Below, piece after piece: positions 1 through 8,060 of a stretch of DNA of 64,000 nucleotides. Location: contig NZ_KE386971.1 in the NCBI RefSeq assembly GCF_000429845.1, positions 62,198 through 126,197 of the forward strand, in the 5' to 3' direction. Origin of the DNA: Comamonas composti DSM 21721. Lineage in GTDB: Bacteria > Pseudomonadota > Gammaproteobacteria > Burkholderiales > Burkholderiaceae_C. A program made the translations under genes and the position numbers. The notes beneath the pieces are model-generated. The model saw only the letters and a list, made by a program, of their open reading frames with translations. It ran no database searches and was not told the origin of the DNA. Each line of letters opens with the position of its first letter. The first letter of the stretch is position 1.

Positions 1-1948
1 CCAAAGCTATGCCACGGGCAGCGCCACGGCATCGGGGGGGAGCTACGGCAACTTTGCGGGCGCTTTAGTTGGTAAAAAAGATGGTGGAGCCATTGAGACC
101 AGCTTTTGGAATGCCGATGCCAGGGATGCCAGCAACGTTCTGTTGAATGGCGTGGGTTCTGGCTCGGTCACAGACCCGAATGTTTCCACAGGCTTGACCC
201 TGGGCCAGATGCAAAACGCTCGCAGCTTTGCCGCATGGGGATCGGACATTGACGACCAGGGCGGCACAGGCGCGGCCTGGCGTATTTATGAGGGCCAGAG
301 CACCCCGCTGCTGCGCAGCTTTTTAAAAGCGGTGTCTGTCAGCATTTCCGACCAGGAATACAGCGGCACAACGGGCTTCACGCTGGACAGCAACCAATAC
401 CAGATTGGCGCCTTGCAGCCCGGTGACGCCCTGGACCAAAGCGCTGGCGGCCAGTTAAGCGCCACCACCGGCAGCAAAAATGTGGGCAGCTACCAAACCG
501 GCAATGGCAGCTTGACGGTGTCTGGCCTGTACTCGCACCAGCAAGGCTATGACATCAGCTATGCGTTAAAAGTCACGCCCAAGGCGCTGACCGTGAGCGG
601 TATCACCGCTGATGACAAGGTCTATGATGGTCTTACCGATGCGACCGTTAACTCCGGTGCAAACAGTCTCAGCGGACTGATTGCGAACGACCATGTGAAT
701 GTGACGGGCCAGTTTGACGACAAGAACGTGAATGCCAACAAAAACGTGACGCTGGCTTTTAGCGGTGCGGATGTTGACAACTACACCATCACCGGGCAGG
801 CCAGCACCACGGCCAGCATCACGCCCAAAGCGCTGACGGTGAGCGGCATCGCCGCTGATGACAAGGACTATGACGGCACAACGGGGGCGGTCCTCAACAC
901 TGCGGGCGTCCACTATGCGGGCTTGATCGCGGGCGATGATCTGAGCGTCAGCGCCACGGGCGTGTTTGCCGACAAGAATGCGGGCCATGACAAGAACGTC
1001 GCCCTGACCAGCCAGTACGCAGGTGCTGATAAAGGCAACTACACCATCACCGGCCAGACCAGCACCACGGCCCGCATCACGCCCAAAGCGTTGACCGTTA
1101 CGGCGGATGCTGCCAGCAAGGTCTATGGCGACACCGATGCATTGCGCTATACCAGCAGCGGTTTGCTGGCCGGTGACAGCCTGAGCGGCAGCCTGGGCCG
1201 TGCCGCTGGCGACAACGTGGGCAGCTATGCCATTGACCAAGGCACGCTGGCCAATGGCAATTACGCCATCAGCTTTGTGGGCAATACGCTGACCATCACG
1301 CCCAAGGCTTTGACCATTGCTGGCACCACGGCGGACGGCAAGGTCTATGACGGCACGACCACTGCCAAACTGAACGCTGGCACGCTTGTTGGCCTGGTGG
1401 GCAACGAAACCCTGGGCGTGAGCGCCACAGGCCAGTTCGACAGCGCCAATGCAGGTGCCCGCAACGCCACGGCCCAGTACCAACTGGCCAATGGCACAGG
1501 CCTGGCCAGCAACTACACGCTGGCGGACACCCATGGCCACAGCGCCACCATCACGCCCAAGGCGCTGACGATTACCGCAGCCCATGCGCACAAGACGGCG
1601 GGCGAGGGCCTGGTGTTCCAGGGCCTGGAGTTCACGGCACAAGGCCTGGTCGGTGGGGAGCAGATTCAGAGCGTGCAGCTGGACAGCGCAGGGGCCGCAG
1701 CCCGCGCTGCACCAGGCAGCTATGCCATCGTGGCCAGCCAGCCGCATGGAGGCGCAGGCTTTGATGCGCGCAACTACGACATTCGCTATGTGGATGGGCA
1801 GTTGCAGGTACGAGTACCGCGCACTGCCTTGGGGGGCGGCGATCTCTGGCGCATCTACCACCCGCAGCAGATGCAGCAACCAGACCCGCAGCAGAAAAAG
1901 CCGCTGCTGACCATAGAGCCCGACCACATTCGGATGGCTGCCATGTAA
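1..1948 (+). CDS. C-terminal part of a large MBG/YDG-repeat adhesin (5' end outside window)
   Basis: The frame is open from the first base, so only the last ~649 residues are present. The opening stretch (SGGSYGNFAGALVG, then TSFWN) resembles GLUG-type repeats of filamentous-haemagglutinin-like exoproteins. From about base 574 there are five tandem ~75-85-residue modules, each beginning with a TPKALT motif and carrying KVYDGTT or KVYGDT, which fits the YDG/MBG bacterial Ig-like modules of large secreted adhesins. The last ~50 residues are proline- and glutamine-rich with no LPXTG or transmembrane anchor, consistent with two-partner secretion. Probable role: surface adhesion or biofilm matrix (family knowledge). 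The TAA stop is followed immediately by a short copy of the terminal-inverted-repeat element. The partner transporter, if any, is outside the window. Confidence 0.85.
   Translation, partial: QSYATGSATASGGSYGNFAGALVGKKDGGAIETSFWNADARDASNVLLNGVGSGSVTDPNVSTGLTLGQMQNARSFAAWGSDIDDQGGTGAAWRIYEGQSTPLLRSFLKAVSVSISDQEYSGTTGFTLDSNQYQIGALQPGDALDQSAGGQLSATTGSKNVGSYQTGNGSLTVSGLYSHQQGYDISYALKVTPKALTVSGITADDKVYDGLTDATVNSGANSLSGLIANDHVNVTGQFDDKNVNANKNVTLAFSGADVDNYTITGQASTTASITPKALTVSGIAADDKDYDGTTGAVLNTAGVHYAGLIAGDDLSVSATGVFADKNAGHDKNVALTSQYAGADKGNYTITGQTSTTARITPKALTVTADAASKVYGDTDALRYTSSGLLAGDSLSGSLGRAAGDNVGSYAIDQGTLANGNYAISFVGNTLTITPKALTIAGTTADGKVYDGTTTAKLNAGTLVGLVGNETLGVSATGQFDSANAGARNATAQYQLANGTGLASNYTLADTHGHSATITPKALTITAAHAHKTAGEGLVFQGLEFTAQGLVGGEQIQSVQLDSAGAAARAAPGSYAIVASQPHGGAGFDARNYDIRYVDGQLQVRVPRTALGGGDLWRIYHPQQMQQPDPQQKKPLLTIEPDHIRMAAM
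574..1800 (+). repeat. Five tandem MBG/YDG-module repeats inside the adhesin gene
   Basis: Module boundaries, marked by the repeated ACGCCCAA(A/G)GC, fall near 574, 821, 1079, 1298 and 1553, giving units of about 219-258 bp. The first two are the most alike (GCTGATGACAAGG is shared). Such in-frame repeats can expand or contract by recombination and would vary adhesin length. Confidence 0.8.
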
Positions 1949-1998
1949 GAGCGTGCTCACGATCTCCTCGCGGCAGCGTAGAGATCGTGAACACGTTC
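1949..1998. repeat. 50-bp internally deleted copy of the TNA-flanked inverted-repeat element
   Basis: Left arm GAGCGTGCTCACGATCTC and right arm GAGATCGTGAACACGTTC match the ends of the 269-bp elements at 28259, 38712 and 59569, with only ~14 bp between the arms (TCCTCGCGGCAGCGTA-like core). It is flanked by TAA (which is the adhesin stop codon) and TGA. It could fold into a long hairpin at the 3' end of the adhesin transcript. Confidence 0.8.
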
Positions 1999-2148
1999 TG
2001 AGGCCTGGCTAGCCTGCCAGCCCCAGCAGATCCGACCTATTGCCCCGGTCTGCACCGGAGCCGCAGGGCGGAGATGCACTCAAAAGCAGCAGCCATGACA
2101 GGGCTGGTTTCTGGAATTTGGCCTGGGGTTGAAGCAGGTATTCACACC

Positions 2149-2448
2149 CTAGGTTTTCCGAGGCTCTCCCACCTCATAAAGCTGCAGGTTCCTGCCCCCA
2201 ATCCCCAGCCCCGCCCAACTCTCCCGCCAGGCCTCAAGATGCTCCGACACAAAATGCGCATCCAGCGCGGCCTGGTCGGTCCAGCGCTCTTTCACATGGA
2301 TGAGCCCGGGCACAAACAAGTCCTCGGCATAGACATATTCCAGACAGCCCGCTTCGGCGCGCGAGGCCTCGACCATGGCCCGCATCACGGGTTTGGCGCG
2401 TTCCAGGTTTTCCGGCGGCAGGTGCACGGTACCGACGATGAGCAGCAT
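2149..2448 (-). CDS. Antibiotic-biosynthesis-monooxygenase (ABM) domain protein, putative quinol monooxygenase
   Basis: 99 residues, the normal size of stand-alone ABM/YgiN-type proteins, which form dimeric ferredoxin-like folds. The pattern of an N-terminal strand (MLLIVGTVHL), then EAGCLEYVYAEDL and a C-terminal HFVSEHLEAW helix is typical of the family. The start was chosen at 2448 because a good ribosome-binding site (GAAAGGCTGGAG) precedes it; an upstream in-frame extension looks non-coding. Members oxidise quinols or act in stress responses without a cofactor; the substrate cannot be told here. The gene is divergent from speG and shares a ~137-bp promoter region with it. Confidence 0.8.
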   Translation of the reverse strand: MLLIVGTVHLPPENLERAKPVMRAMVEASRAEAGCLEYVYAEDLFVPGLIHVKERWTDQAALDAHFVSEHLEAWRESWAGLGIGGRNLQLYEVGEPRKT

Positions 2449-2585
2449 CTCCAGCCTTTCTCTGAAAGTCCGCATGAGGCCCGCACTCTTGAGGCAGTAC
2501 AACCCCGAGCCTCGCCGGGCATCGCATTTTGGCAGCAGTCCTGATGTATATATCCGGGACATCCGGCTTGCTGCACAGAACCTTC

Positions 2586-3140
2586 ATGAAATCCACCGAC
2601 GCCCCAGCTTCCCAATCCGACCGCAAGGCCATGCTGCATCTACGCCCGCTGGAGCGCGAGGATCTGCGCTTTGTGCACCTGCTGGACAACAACGCCACCG
2701 TCATGCGCTATTGGTTTGAAGAGCCTTTCGAGACCTATGACGAGCTCAGCAGTCTCTACGATGCCCATGTGCACGACCAGGGCGAGCGGCGCTTTGTGAT
2801 CGAGCATGAGAAAGAGCGCGCAGGTCTTGTGGAGCTCGTGGAGATCGATCTCGTGCACCGCCGTGCCGAGTTCCAGATCATCATCGCCCCCGAGCACCAG
2901 GGCCGGGGCATGGCAGCCCAGGCAACGCGGCTGGCGCTGGACTACGGCTTCAAGGTGCTGAACCTGCACAAGATTTATCTCTATGTGGATCTGGAGAACG
3001 AAAAAGCCATTCACATCTACGAAAAAATAGGTTTTATCCCCGAGGGCGAGCTCGTGGACGAGTTTTTCTCGAATGGCAAATACCGCACGGTTCTGCGCAT
3101 GTACATTCTTCAGACCCTGTATCTGAATCTGAACCTTTGA
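2586..3140 (+). CDS. speG: Spermidine N(1)-acetyltransferase
   Basis: 184 residues, against 186 in E. coli SpeG. Blocks shared with the enterobacterial enzyme include [28 protein letters not shown], the acidic polyamine-binding region around [15 protein letters not shown], and the acetyl-CoA loop [18 protein letters not shown]. SpeG transfers acetyl from acetyl-CoA to spermidine or spermine, lowering polyamine toxicity in the cytoplasm. Start 2586 gives E. coli-like length; 2631 (MLHLRPL) is an alternative. No other polyamine gene is nearby. Confidence 0.93.
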   Translation: MKSTDAPASQSDRKAMLHLRPLEREDLRFVHLLDNNATVMRYWFEEPFETYDELSSLYDAHVHDQGERRFVIEHEKERAGLVELVEIDLVHRRAEFQIIIAPEHQGRGMAAQATRLALDYGFKVLNLHKIYLYVDLENEKAIHIYEKIGFIPEGELVDEFFSNGKYRTVLRMYILQTLYLNLNL

Positions 3141-3182
3141 TCCCCCGGAGCCCCAGAAGCCTGGGCGCCCGGGTTCAAGGTC

Positions 3183-3384
3183 TCATGGGCTGAAGAGGGC
3201 TTTTCCCCTGAGCAGCAGATGAATCGCCAGGGGCCAGAAGCAAGTGTTGGCGATATCGTGCAGGCTTGCTCTCCAGCGCCAGTGGCCCAGGCTTTGCAGG
3301 TCGTCGCGCATGTCCAGGGCCTCGCCAAGACAGGCTGCGAGCACGGCCAGCGCCAAGGGCCAGGTCGAGTGCAGGGGTTTTCTC
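3183..3384 (-). pseudogene. Possible remnant of a gene cut off by the repeat end at 3385-3410
   Basis: An open minus-strand stretch of ~65 residues (ending HLLLRGKALFSP) shows GC-rich third positions and a hydrophobic central part, but has no convincing start codon. It begins right where the element end at 3385-3410 stops. It may be the 3' part of a gene whose 5' part was lost when the element inserted. I do not recognise the protein. It could be non-coding. Confidence 0.25.
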
Positions 3385-3410
3385 AGAACGTGTTTACGAT
3401 CTCCTCGGTG
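3385..3410. repeat. Solo left end of the TNA-flanked inverted-repeat element
   Basis: AGAACGTGTTTACGATCTC followed by CTCGGTG is identical to the left end of the 269-bp elements, but the rest of the element is missing. The minus-strand ABC ATPase terminates inside it: the TAA stop at 3394-3396 belongs to the terminal repeat. Confidence 0.85.
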
Positions 3411-4128
3411 CGATGTCCTGCACGGGCAGATCCAGCACCTGGTCCCAGACCAGGCCCGGTGCGCCCTCCATGGCATCCCAGTGGGCCACGATGATGCAGC
3501 GCGGCGGCTGCTCAGGCCTTTCCTGCTGGTGGCTCCAGCGCCATTCGGCCAGGGCTTTTTGCACCTGGATCACGGAAGCCCTGTCCAGCGCGGCCAGAGG
3601 CTCGTCCATGAGCACCAGCGTGGCGCCGCTGGCCCAGGCCGCTGCCATGAAGAGCTTGCGCAGCGTGCCCGTGGACAGGGCCAGCAGGGGCTTGGCCATA
3701 TGCGCCTGCAGATCCAGGGCCTGGACATGTTGCGCCCAACCATGCGCGCTCCAATGCGGATGGCGCAGGCTTTGGTCCCGGGCCCAGTCGCTGGCAAGCA
3801 TGGCGCGCAGCTTCTCGCTCAGCGGCTCGCGCGGGTCCTGCCAGAAGACCGAAGGCGGGTCGGGGCTCCAGTCCTGGTCATGGGCCTGCCGGTATTGCAG
3901 GCTGCCGGCCTGCAGCTGCAAGTGGTGCGGCCGCTGCTGGCCGGACAGCAGGCGCAGCAGGCTGCTCTTGCCGCTGCCTTCGTCACCGCGCACCAGGCAC
4001 AGGCCTGCAGGCCAGCTGTGCGATGCGCGATCCCACAGACATTGCTGCGGCGGGCCGAAGCGCAGGCCCCGGGCCTGGAGCAAGAAAGGGGCGGTGGCGG
4101 GTGGCGGGTGCCTGGGCTGGTCGGCCAT
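3394..4128 (-). CDS. Orphan ABC-transporter ATP-binding protein, 3' end formed by a repeat element
   Basis: 244 residues with a Walker A loop GDEGSGKSS, Walker B/D-loop LVLMDEPLAALD, H-loop IIVAHWD and a degenerate signature LSTGTLRKL in place of LSGGQ. The start at 4128 has a clear ribosome-binding site (AAGGAGACAAC). No permease or binding-protein gene is adjacent, so the substrate is unknown. The last codons run into the terminal repeat at 3385-3410, which supplies the TAA stop, so the original C-terminus has probably been replaced. Compact ATPases with a weak signature motif resemble those paired with small exporters, but this is only a resemblance. Confidence 0.75.
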   Translation of the reverse strand: MADQPRHPPPATAPFLLQARGLRFGPPQQCLWDRASHSWPAGLCLVRGDEGSGKSSLLRLLSGQQRPHHLQLQAGSLQYRQAHDQDWSPDPPSVFWQDPREPLSEKLRAMLASDWARDQSLRHPHWSAHGWAQHVQALDLQAHMAKPLLALSTGTLRKLFMAAAWASGATLVLMDEPLAALDRASVIQVQKALAEWRWSHQQERPEQPPRCIIVAHWDAMEGAPGLVWDQVLDLPVQDIAPRRS

Positions 4129-4219
4129 GTTGTCTCCTTGGTGGTCCTGGTGGCTGTAGGCTTTGCGCCATGGCCTGCGGCACAATGGCCGCCCTTTCCT
4201 ATTGTGTTGCTCCACTGCC

Positions 4220-4579
4220 ATGCCGTTTGACTATCTGGATTTTGACTACAGCGAGGACGACGAGGGCACGGGCTGCTGGGATGCCATGGCCAACGTGACC
4301 GCACCCCGCGTGCCGGCGCTGGCCGCCGAGATAGCGCAGTTGCTGGCCTGGGCCCATGGGGGCTTCAACGGCCGGCGCGGCCCCGTGGAGCAAGGCGGGG
4401 ACTGGGATTATGAGCTGCAGGCCCAGGATGATGAAGGCCGGCCCCTGGGCTGGCGCTTCGAGGCCGGGAGCCTGCAGGCGCCGGCCGCAGCCCCGGGCAG
4501 GACCACGGTCAGCCTGTCGCTGAGCGGCAACCGCTTTTTTGCCGATGCGCTGCACCAGGTCTTCGACCTGGAGGATTGA
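4220..4579 (+). CDS. Conserved-looking hypothetical protein
   Basis: 119 residues, acidic N-terminus (FDYLDFDYSEDDEG), no signal peptide or membrane segment. The middle (WDYELQAQDDEGRPLGWRFE) and the end (TTVSLSLSGNRFFADALHQVFDLED) look like alternating strands of a small beta-rich domain. Third-position GC is high and coding-like. It is divergent from the ABC ATPase, 91 bp away. I do not recognise the family. Start 4220 was preferred because the upstream extension (RPFLLCC) looks non-coding. Confidence 0.6.
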   Translation: MPFDYLDFDYSEDDEGTGCWDAMANVTAPRVPALAAEIAQLLAWAHGGFNGRRGPVEQGGDWDYELQAQDDEGRPLGWRFEAGSLQAPAAAPGRTTVSLSLSGNRFFADALHQVFDLED

Positions 4580-4805
4580 GCGCGCGCCCCATGCCATAAA
4601 ACCGGCATGGAACTGGCATGAAAAGAGGCTGTTTACCAAGGCACGAGCACGGGTCTGCGGGCAATGAGCGTCCGTACGATGGGTAAGCTGGGCTTGAAGA
4701 AGCCGAGAGCTTGATCTGCTGCGGCGTTTGCAGGCTGTCTGCCTCTTGCCAGAGGGCGTGGTCAGCGCGGCGCATGGCTCCAACCTTTTCACACCACTCC
4801 ATGCC

Positions 4806-6413
4806 ATGAATCTGTTCAACCAATTGAAAGTGTCCGGCAAGCTCGCTGTGGCGTTCTTCATCATCGTGCTCATGATGATCTCGCTGGGAGCCTTCTCCAT
4901 CAACCGCTTGCACAAGCTCAACGAGCAGACGAATTTCATGGTCTCGGCGCGCATGGCCAGTGTGCGTGACGCAGGCCAGATGAGCGAGGCCGCGAACACG
5001 CTGCGCCTGCTGGAGTTCAAGCTCGCGACCTCGCCGCCGCAGGATTGGCCGGGGATACGCAAGAGCATGGCCGAGGCCATTGCAGCCTATGACCAGGTGG
5101 ACCAGCGCTACCCGGACTCCATTGGCGACCCCAACGAGCAGTCGATCTACGACCAGGTCAAGGCGCGCCATCCCGCGTGGCTGGCCATGCACCAGCGCGT
5201 TGACGGGCTGGTCGCACAGGGCCTGAGCGATCAGGCGGTGGAGCTTCTCAACGGCGAGAGCCAGGGCTTTTTCGTCGCGCTCAAGGAGCCGATTGCCAGG
5301 CTCGTCAAACACAACGAGGACAGCGCAGCCGCCGAGGCCAGGGACAGCAACGAGACCTATGCCAACGGCGTCTGGTTCATTCTTGGCGAAGTGGTGGCCG
5401 CAGCCGGGGCCGCGATCTTTCTGGCCTGGGTGCTGTCGCACAAGATCGTCGAGCCCCTGAGCCATGCGGTAAAGCTCTCCCACGCCATCGCCGCAGGCGA
5501 TCTGACCCAGAGGCTGGATGCGCGCGGCAAGGATGAGGTCGGCGATCTGCTGCGCGCCCTCGCCTCCATGCGCGACAACCTGGTGCACATGCTGTCGGGC
5601 ATGCGCGACAGCAGCGAATCCGTGGCCACGGCCAGCGCCCAGATCGCCTCCGGCAATGCCGACCTGTCGAGCCGCACCGAGCAGACCGCCAGCAGCCTGC
5701 AGGAAACGGCGGCCTCCATGGAGCAGATCACGGGCGCGGTCAAGAGCTCGGCCGATGCAGCCCGGCAGGCCAACAGGCTCGCACTCGAGGCCTCGGACAT
5801 TGCGGTGCGCGGCGGCGAGGTCGTGAGCCAGGTCGTGGGCACCATGCGCGCCATCGATGCGAGCTCGCAGAAGATCTCCGACATCATCGGCACCATAGAC
5901 AGCATTGCGTTCCAGACCAATATCCTCGCGCTGAATGCTGCGGTCGAGGCCGCCAGGGCCGGCGAGCAGGGCCGGGGCTTTGCGGTCGTGGCCAGCGAGG
6001 TCAGAAACCTCGCCCAGCGCAGTGCCGTCGCGGCCAAGGAGATCAAGAGCCTGATCAACCAGTCCGCCGAAACGGTGGACACGGGCACGGCCCTGGTGAC
6101 CAGGGCCGGCGAGACCATGGGGCAGGTCGTCGACAGCGTCAAGAAGGTGGCCGAGATCATCAGCGAGATCAGCGCCGGGGCCATCGATCAGACCCAGGGC
6201 ATAGAGCAGATCAACTCCGCCGTGGCCCAGCTCGATCAGATGACCCAGGCCAATTCTTCCGTGGTCGAGGAGTCGGCGGCCGCATCCTCCAGCCTCAAGG
6301 AGCAGGCGCTGCATCTGTCGGCGCTGGTGGAGCGCTTCCAGCTGTCGGATGCGGCACGCACGCCGCGAGCAGCACCCGCCTCCGCGCCCCTGCAGATGGC
6401 CCATATCGGTTGA
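4806..6413 (+). CDS. Methyl-accepting chemotaxis protein (Tar/Tsr-like architecture)
   Basis: 535 residues: TM1 at ~13-33 ([18 protein letters not shown]), a periplasmic four-helix-bundle-type domain to ~185, TM2 at ~188-212, a HAMP linker ([24 protein letters not shown] region), then a long coiled coil whose tip contains [20 protein letters not shown] and [16 protein letters not shown], the CheA/CheW-binding hairpin. It senses a ligand in the periplasm and signals to the flagellar motor. The C-terminus (PLQMAHIG) lacks the NWETF-type CheR/CheB tether, so methylation would depend on other receptors. Ligand unknown. Start 4806 was chosen because translation upstream is not receptor-like. Confidence 0.92.
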   Translation: MNLFNQLKVSGKLAVAFFIIVLMMISLGAFSINRLHKLNEQTNFMVSARMASVRDAGQMSEAANTLRLLEFKLATSPPQDWPGIRKSMAEAIAAYDQVDQRYPDSIGDPNEQSIYDQVKARHPAWLAMHQRVDGLVAQGLSDQAVELLNGESQGFFVALKEPIARLVKHNEDSAAAEARDSNETYANGVWFILGEVVAAAGAAIFLAWVLSHKIVEPLSHAVKLSHAIAAGDLTQRLDARGKDEVGDLLRALASMRDNLVHMLSGMRDSSESVATASAQIASGNADLSSRTEQTASSLQETAASMEQITGAVKSSADAARQANRLALEASDIAVRGGEVVSQVVGTMRAIDASSQKISDIIGTIDSIAFQTNILALNAAVEAARAGEQGRGFAVVASEVRNLAQRSAVAAKEIKSLINQSAETVDTGTALVTRAGETMGQVVDSVKKVAEIISEISAGAIDQTQGIEQINSAVAQLDQMTQANSSVVEESAAASSSLKEQALHLSALVERFQLSDAARTPRAAPASAPLQMAHIG

Positions 6414-6495
6414 ATCGCCTGAGCCGCCTGCACCGCCTGAGCCACCTGTACCGCCTGCACCGGCCAGCCTGTGCACGACTGGCCGGGCTCGCACA

Positions 6496-6517
6496 CCGGG
6501 CCTGACTGCAGGCCCGG
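6496..6517. terminator. Possible hairpin between converging genes
   Basis: 8-bp perfect arms CCGGGCCT / AGGCCCGG with a 6-nt loop lie between the convergent MCP gene and the efflux outer-membrane factor. There is no T-run, so termination is uncertain. Confidence 0.35.
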
Positions 6518-6524
6518 GCCGTGC

Positions 6525-8003
6525 TCACCGCTCCAGCGGCTCCCAGCGCCCGGCCACGTTCTTGAGCAAGGTGTTGATGGCTGCGAGGCGCCGGTTCTGC
6601 ACGCTGATCACATTGCTCTGCGTGCTCAGTACCGTGGCCTGGGCCGTGAGCACGTTGAGATAGGCCACGGTGCCGGCCTTGTACTGGTTGCTCACGATGT
6701 CCAGGGCTTTCTGTGCGGCCGCCAGTGCCTGGTCCTGCACCAGTTGCTCGCGCGCCAGGGCTTCGGCCGCAGCCAGGTTGTCCTCCACCTCCTGCAAGGC
6801 CGTGAGCACGGTCTGGCGGTAGTTGGCCGCCGCCAGATCCATGGAGGCGCGTGCGGATTCGACGGCGGCCGAGCGCGCCCCGCCATCGAACAGGGTCTGG
6901 GCCAGGGCCGGCCCCAGCGACCAGAACAGATTCGGCAGGCGCACCAGGTCCGAAAGACTGCTGCCCTGGTAGCCGCCAGCGGCCGACAGGGTCAGCGCCG
7001 GGAAGAAGGCTGCGCGCGCCACGCCGACCTGCGCATTGGCGGCGGCCACGCGGCGCTCTGCGGCAGCGATGTCGGGGCGCTGCTCCAGCAGCTGCGAGGA
7101 CAGCATGGCCGGCACCTGGGGCGGCGCGGGCAGGCGCCCCGTGGCCTCGATGCCGAAGGCCGCAGGCGCCTGGCCCAGCAAGGCCGCAAGCGCATGTTCA
7201 AGCTGGGCGCGCGTGAGCCGGGACTCTATGAGCTGGGCCTCGGTGCTCTTGATCTGGGTTTCGGCCTGGGCCACATCGGCCGCCGAGGCCACGCCCGCCG
7301 CATAGCGGTTGCGCGTGAGCTGCAGGCTTTGCGCATAGGCCTTGAGCGTGTTCTCCAGCAACCGGGCCTGGGCCTCGGCCGCGCGCAGCGAGAAATAGCT
7401 CTGGGCCACCGAGGCCTGGGTGGACAGCCGCACGGCGGCGAGGTCGTCGCTGCTGGCCTGGGCGCTGGCCTGGCTCGCGGAGACCGCCCCCGACACGCGC
7501 CCCCAGAGATCGAGCTCCCAGCTGGCATTCAGGCCCAGCGAATAGCTCTCCGAGATCCTGCCGCTCCCCGACCCCGATGCGCTGCCCGTACTGCTGCTGC
7601 CGCTGCTGCGCGAGCGCGTGCCGCTGGCCGAAGCGCCCAGCGTGGGAAACAGGCTGGAGCGGCTGCCGGCCAGCGCCGCCTGGGCCGAGCGCAGATTGGC
7701 CACGGCCTGGGCAATGCCGGGGCTGCCCTCGGCGGCGATTGCCTGCAGGCGATCGAGCTCGGCATCGCCGAACCGTTGCCACCACGGGCCGGGCAGCTCG
7801 GCCTGGCCGCGCGCGGTCTGCCAGATGCCGGCTTCGCCCGCATCTGGCATGGCCTGCTTGAATTGCTCGGGCACGTCCATCACCGGCTTGCGGTAGGCCT
7901 CTTGCGTGGAGCAGCCGGCCAGCAGCAGCACGAGCAGGCTGATGGCGAGAGGCGTGGAATAATTTGGTTTTGATAGCTGCATGCGCTTGTCCTGACTTGA
8001 CAT
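6525..8003 (-). CDS. RND efflux outer-membrane factor lipoprotein (NodT/OprM family)
   Basis: ~490 residues. The N-terminus has a signal peptide ending in a lipobox (LLVLLLAGC). Two homologous halves of long coiled-coil helices follow (e.g. SLGLNASWELDLWGRVSG, SYFSLRAAEAQARLLENTLK), as in TolC/OprM trimers that span the outer membrane and periplasm and dock onto MdtA-type adaptors. It is the last gene of mdtABC-omf; its ATG at 8003 overlaps the mdtC stop by one base. A second ATG at 7982 has a better Shine-Dalgarno (AGGA, 7 nt upstream) and lies within a hairpin-repeat copy (7967-8060); it would give 485 residues starting MQLSK. Either start leaves the lipobox intact. Confidence 0.9.
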   Translation of the reverse strand: MSSQDKRMQLSKPNYSTPLAISLLVLLLAGCSTQEAYRKPVMDVPEQFKQAMPDAGEAGIWQTARGQAELPGPWWQRFGDAELDRLQAIAAEGSPGIAQAVANLRSAQAALAGSRSSLFPTLGASASGTRSRSSGSSSTGSASGSGSGRISESYSLGLNASWELDLWGRVSGAVSASQASAQASSDDLAAVRLSTQASVAQSYFSLRAAEAQARLLENTLKAYAQSLQLTRNRYAAGVASAADVAQAETQIKSTEAQLIESRLTRAQLEHALAALLGQAPAAFGIEATGRLPAPPQVPAMLSSQLLEQRPDIAAAERRVAAANAQVGVARAAFFPALTLSAAGGYQGSSLSDLVRLPNLFWSLGPALAQTLFDGGARSAAVESARASMDLAAANYRQTVLTALQEVEDNLAAAEALAREQLVQDQALAAAQKALDIVSNQYKAGTVAYLNVLTAQATVLSTQSNVISVQNRRLAAINTLLKNVAGRWEPLER

Positions 8004-8060
8004 CAGCTTGATATAGCCTTCAAAGCGCCATCTGACGAGCGCTTGCCGCTATTGAATTTA
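7967..8060. repeat. Two degenerate copies of the AGCGCTT hairpin family spanning the mdtC/OMF junction
   Basis: On the plus strand TTTTGATAGCTGCATGCGCTTGTCC (7969 onward) and AGCGCCATCTGACGAGCGCTTG (8025 onward) followed by CCGCTATTGAATTTA match the arms seen at 24310, 31146 and 46920. Here they are read as protein: they code the last ~15 residues of MdtC ([15 protein letters not shown]) and the first residues of the outer-membrane factor (MQLSKPN). Confidence 0.6.

Noticed and set aside
4684..4709. Sigma-28-like promoter (TAAGCTGG, then GCCGAGAG) before the chemoreceptor
   Set aside because: Both boxes deviate and the spacer is one base short; tempting because of flhDC but too weak.
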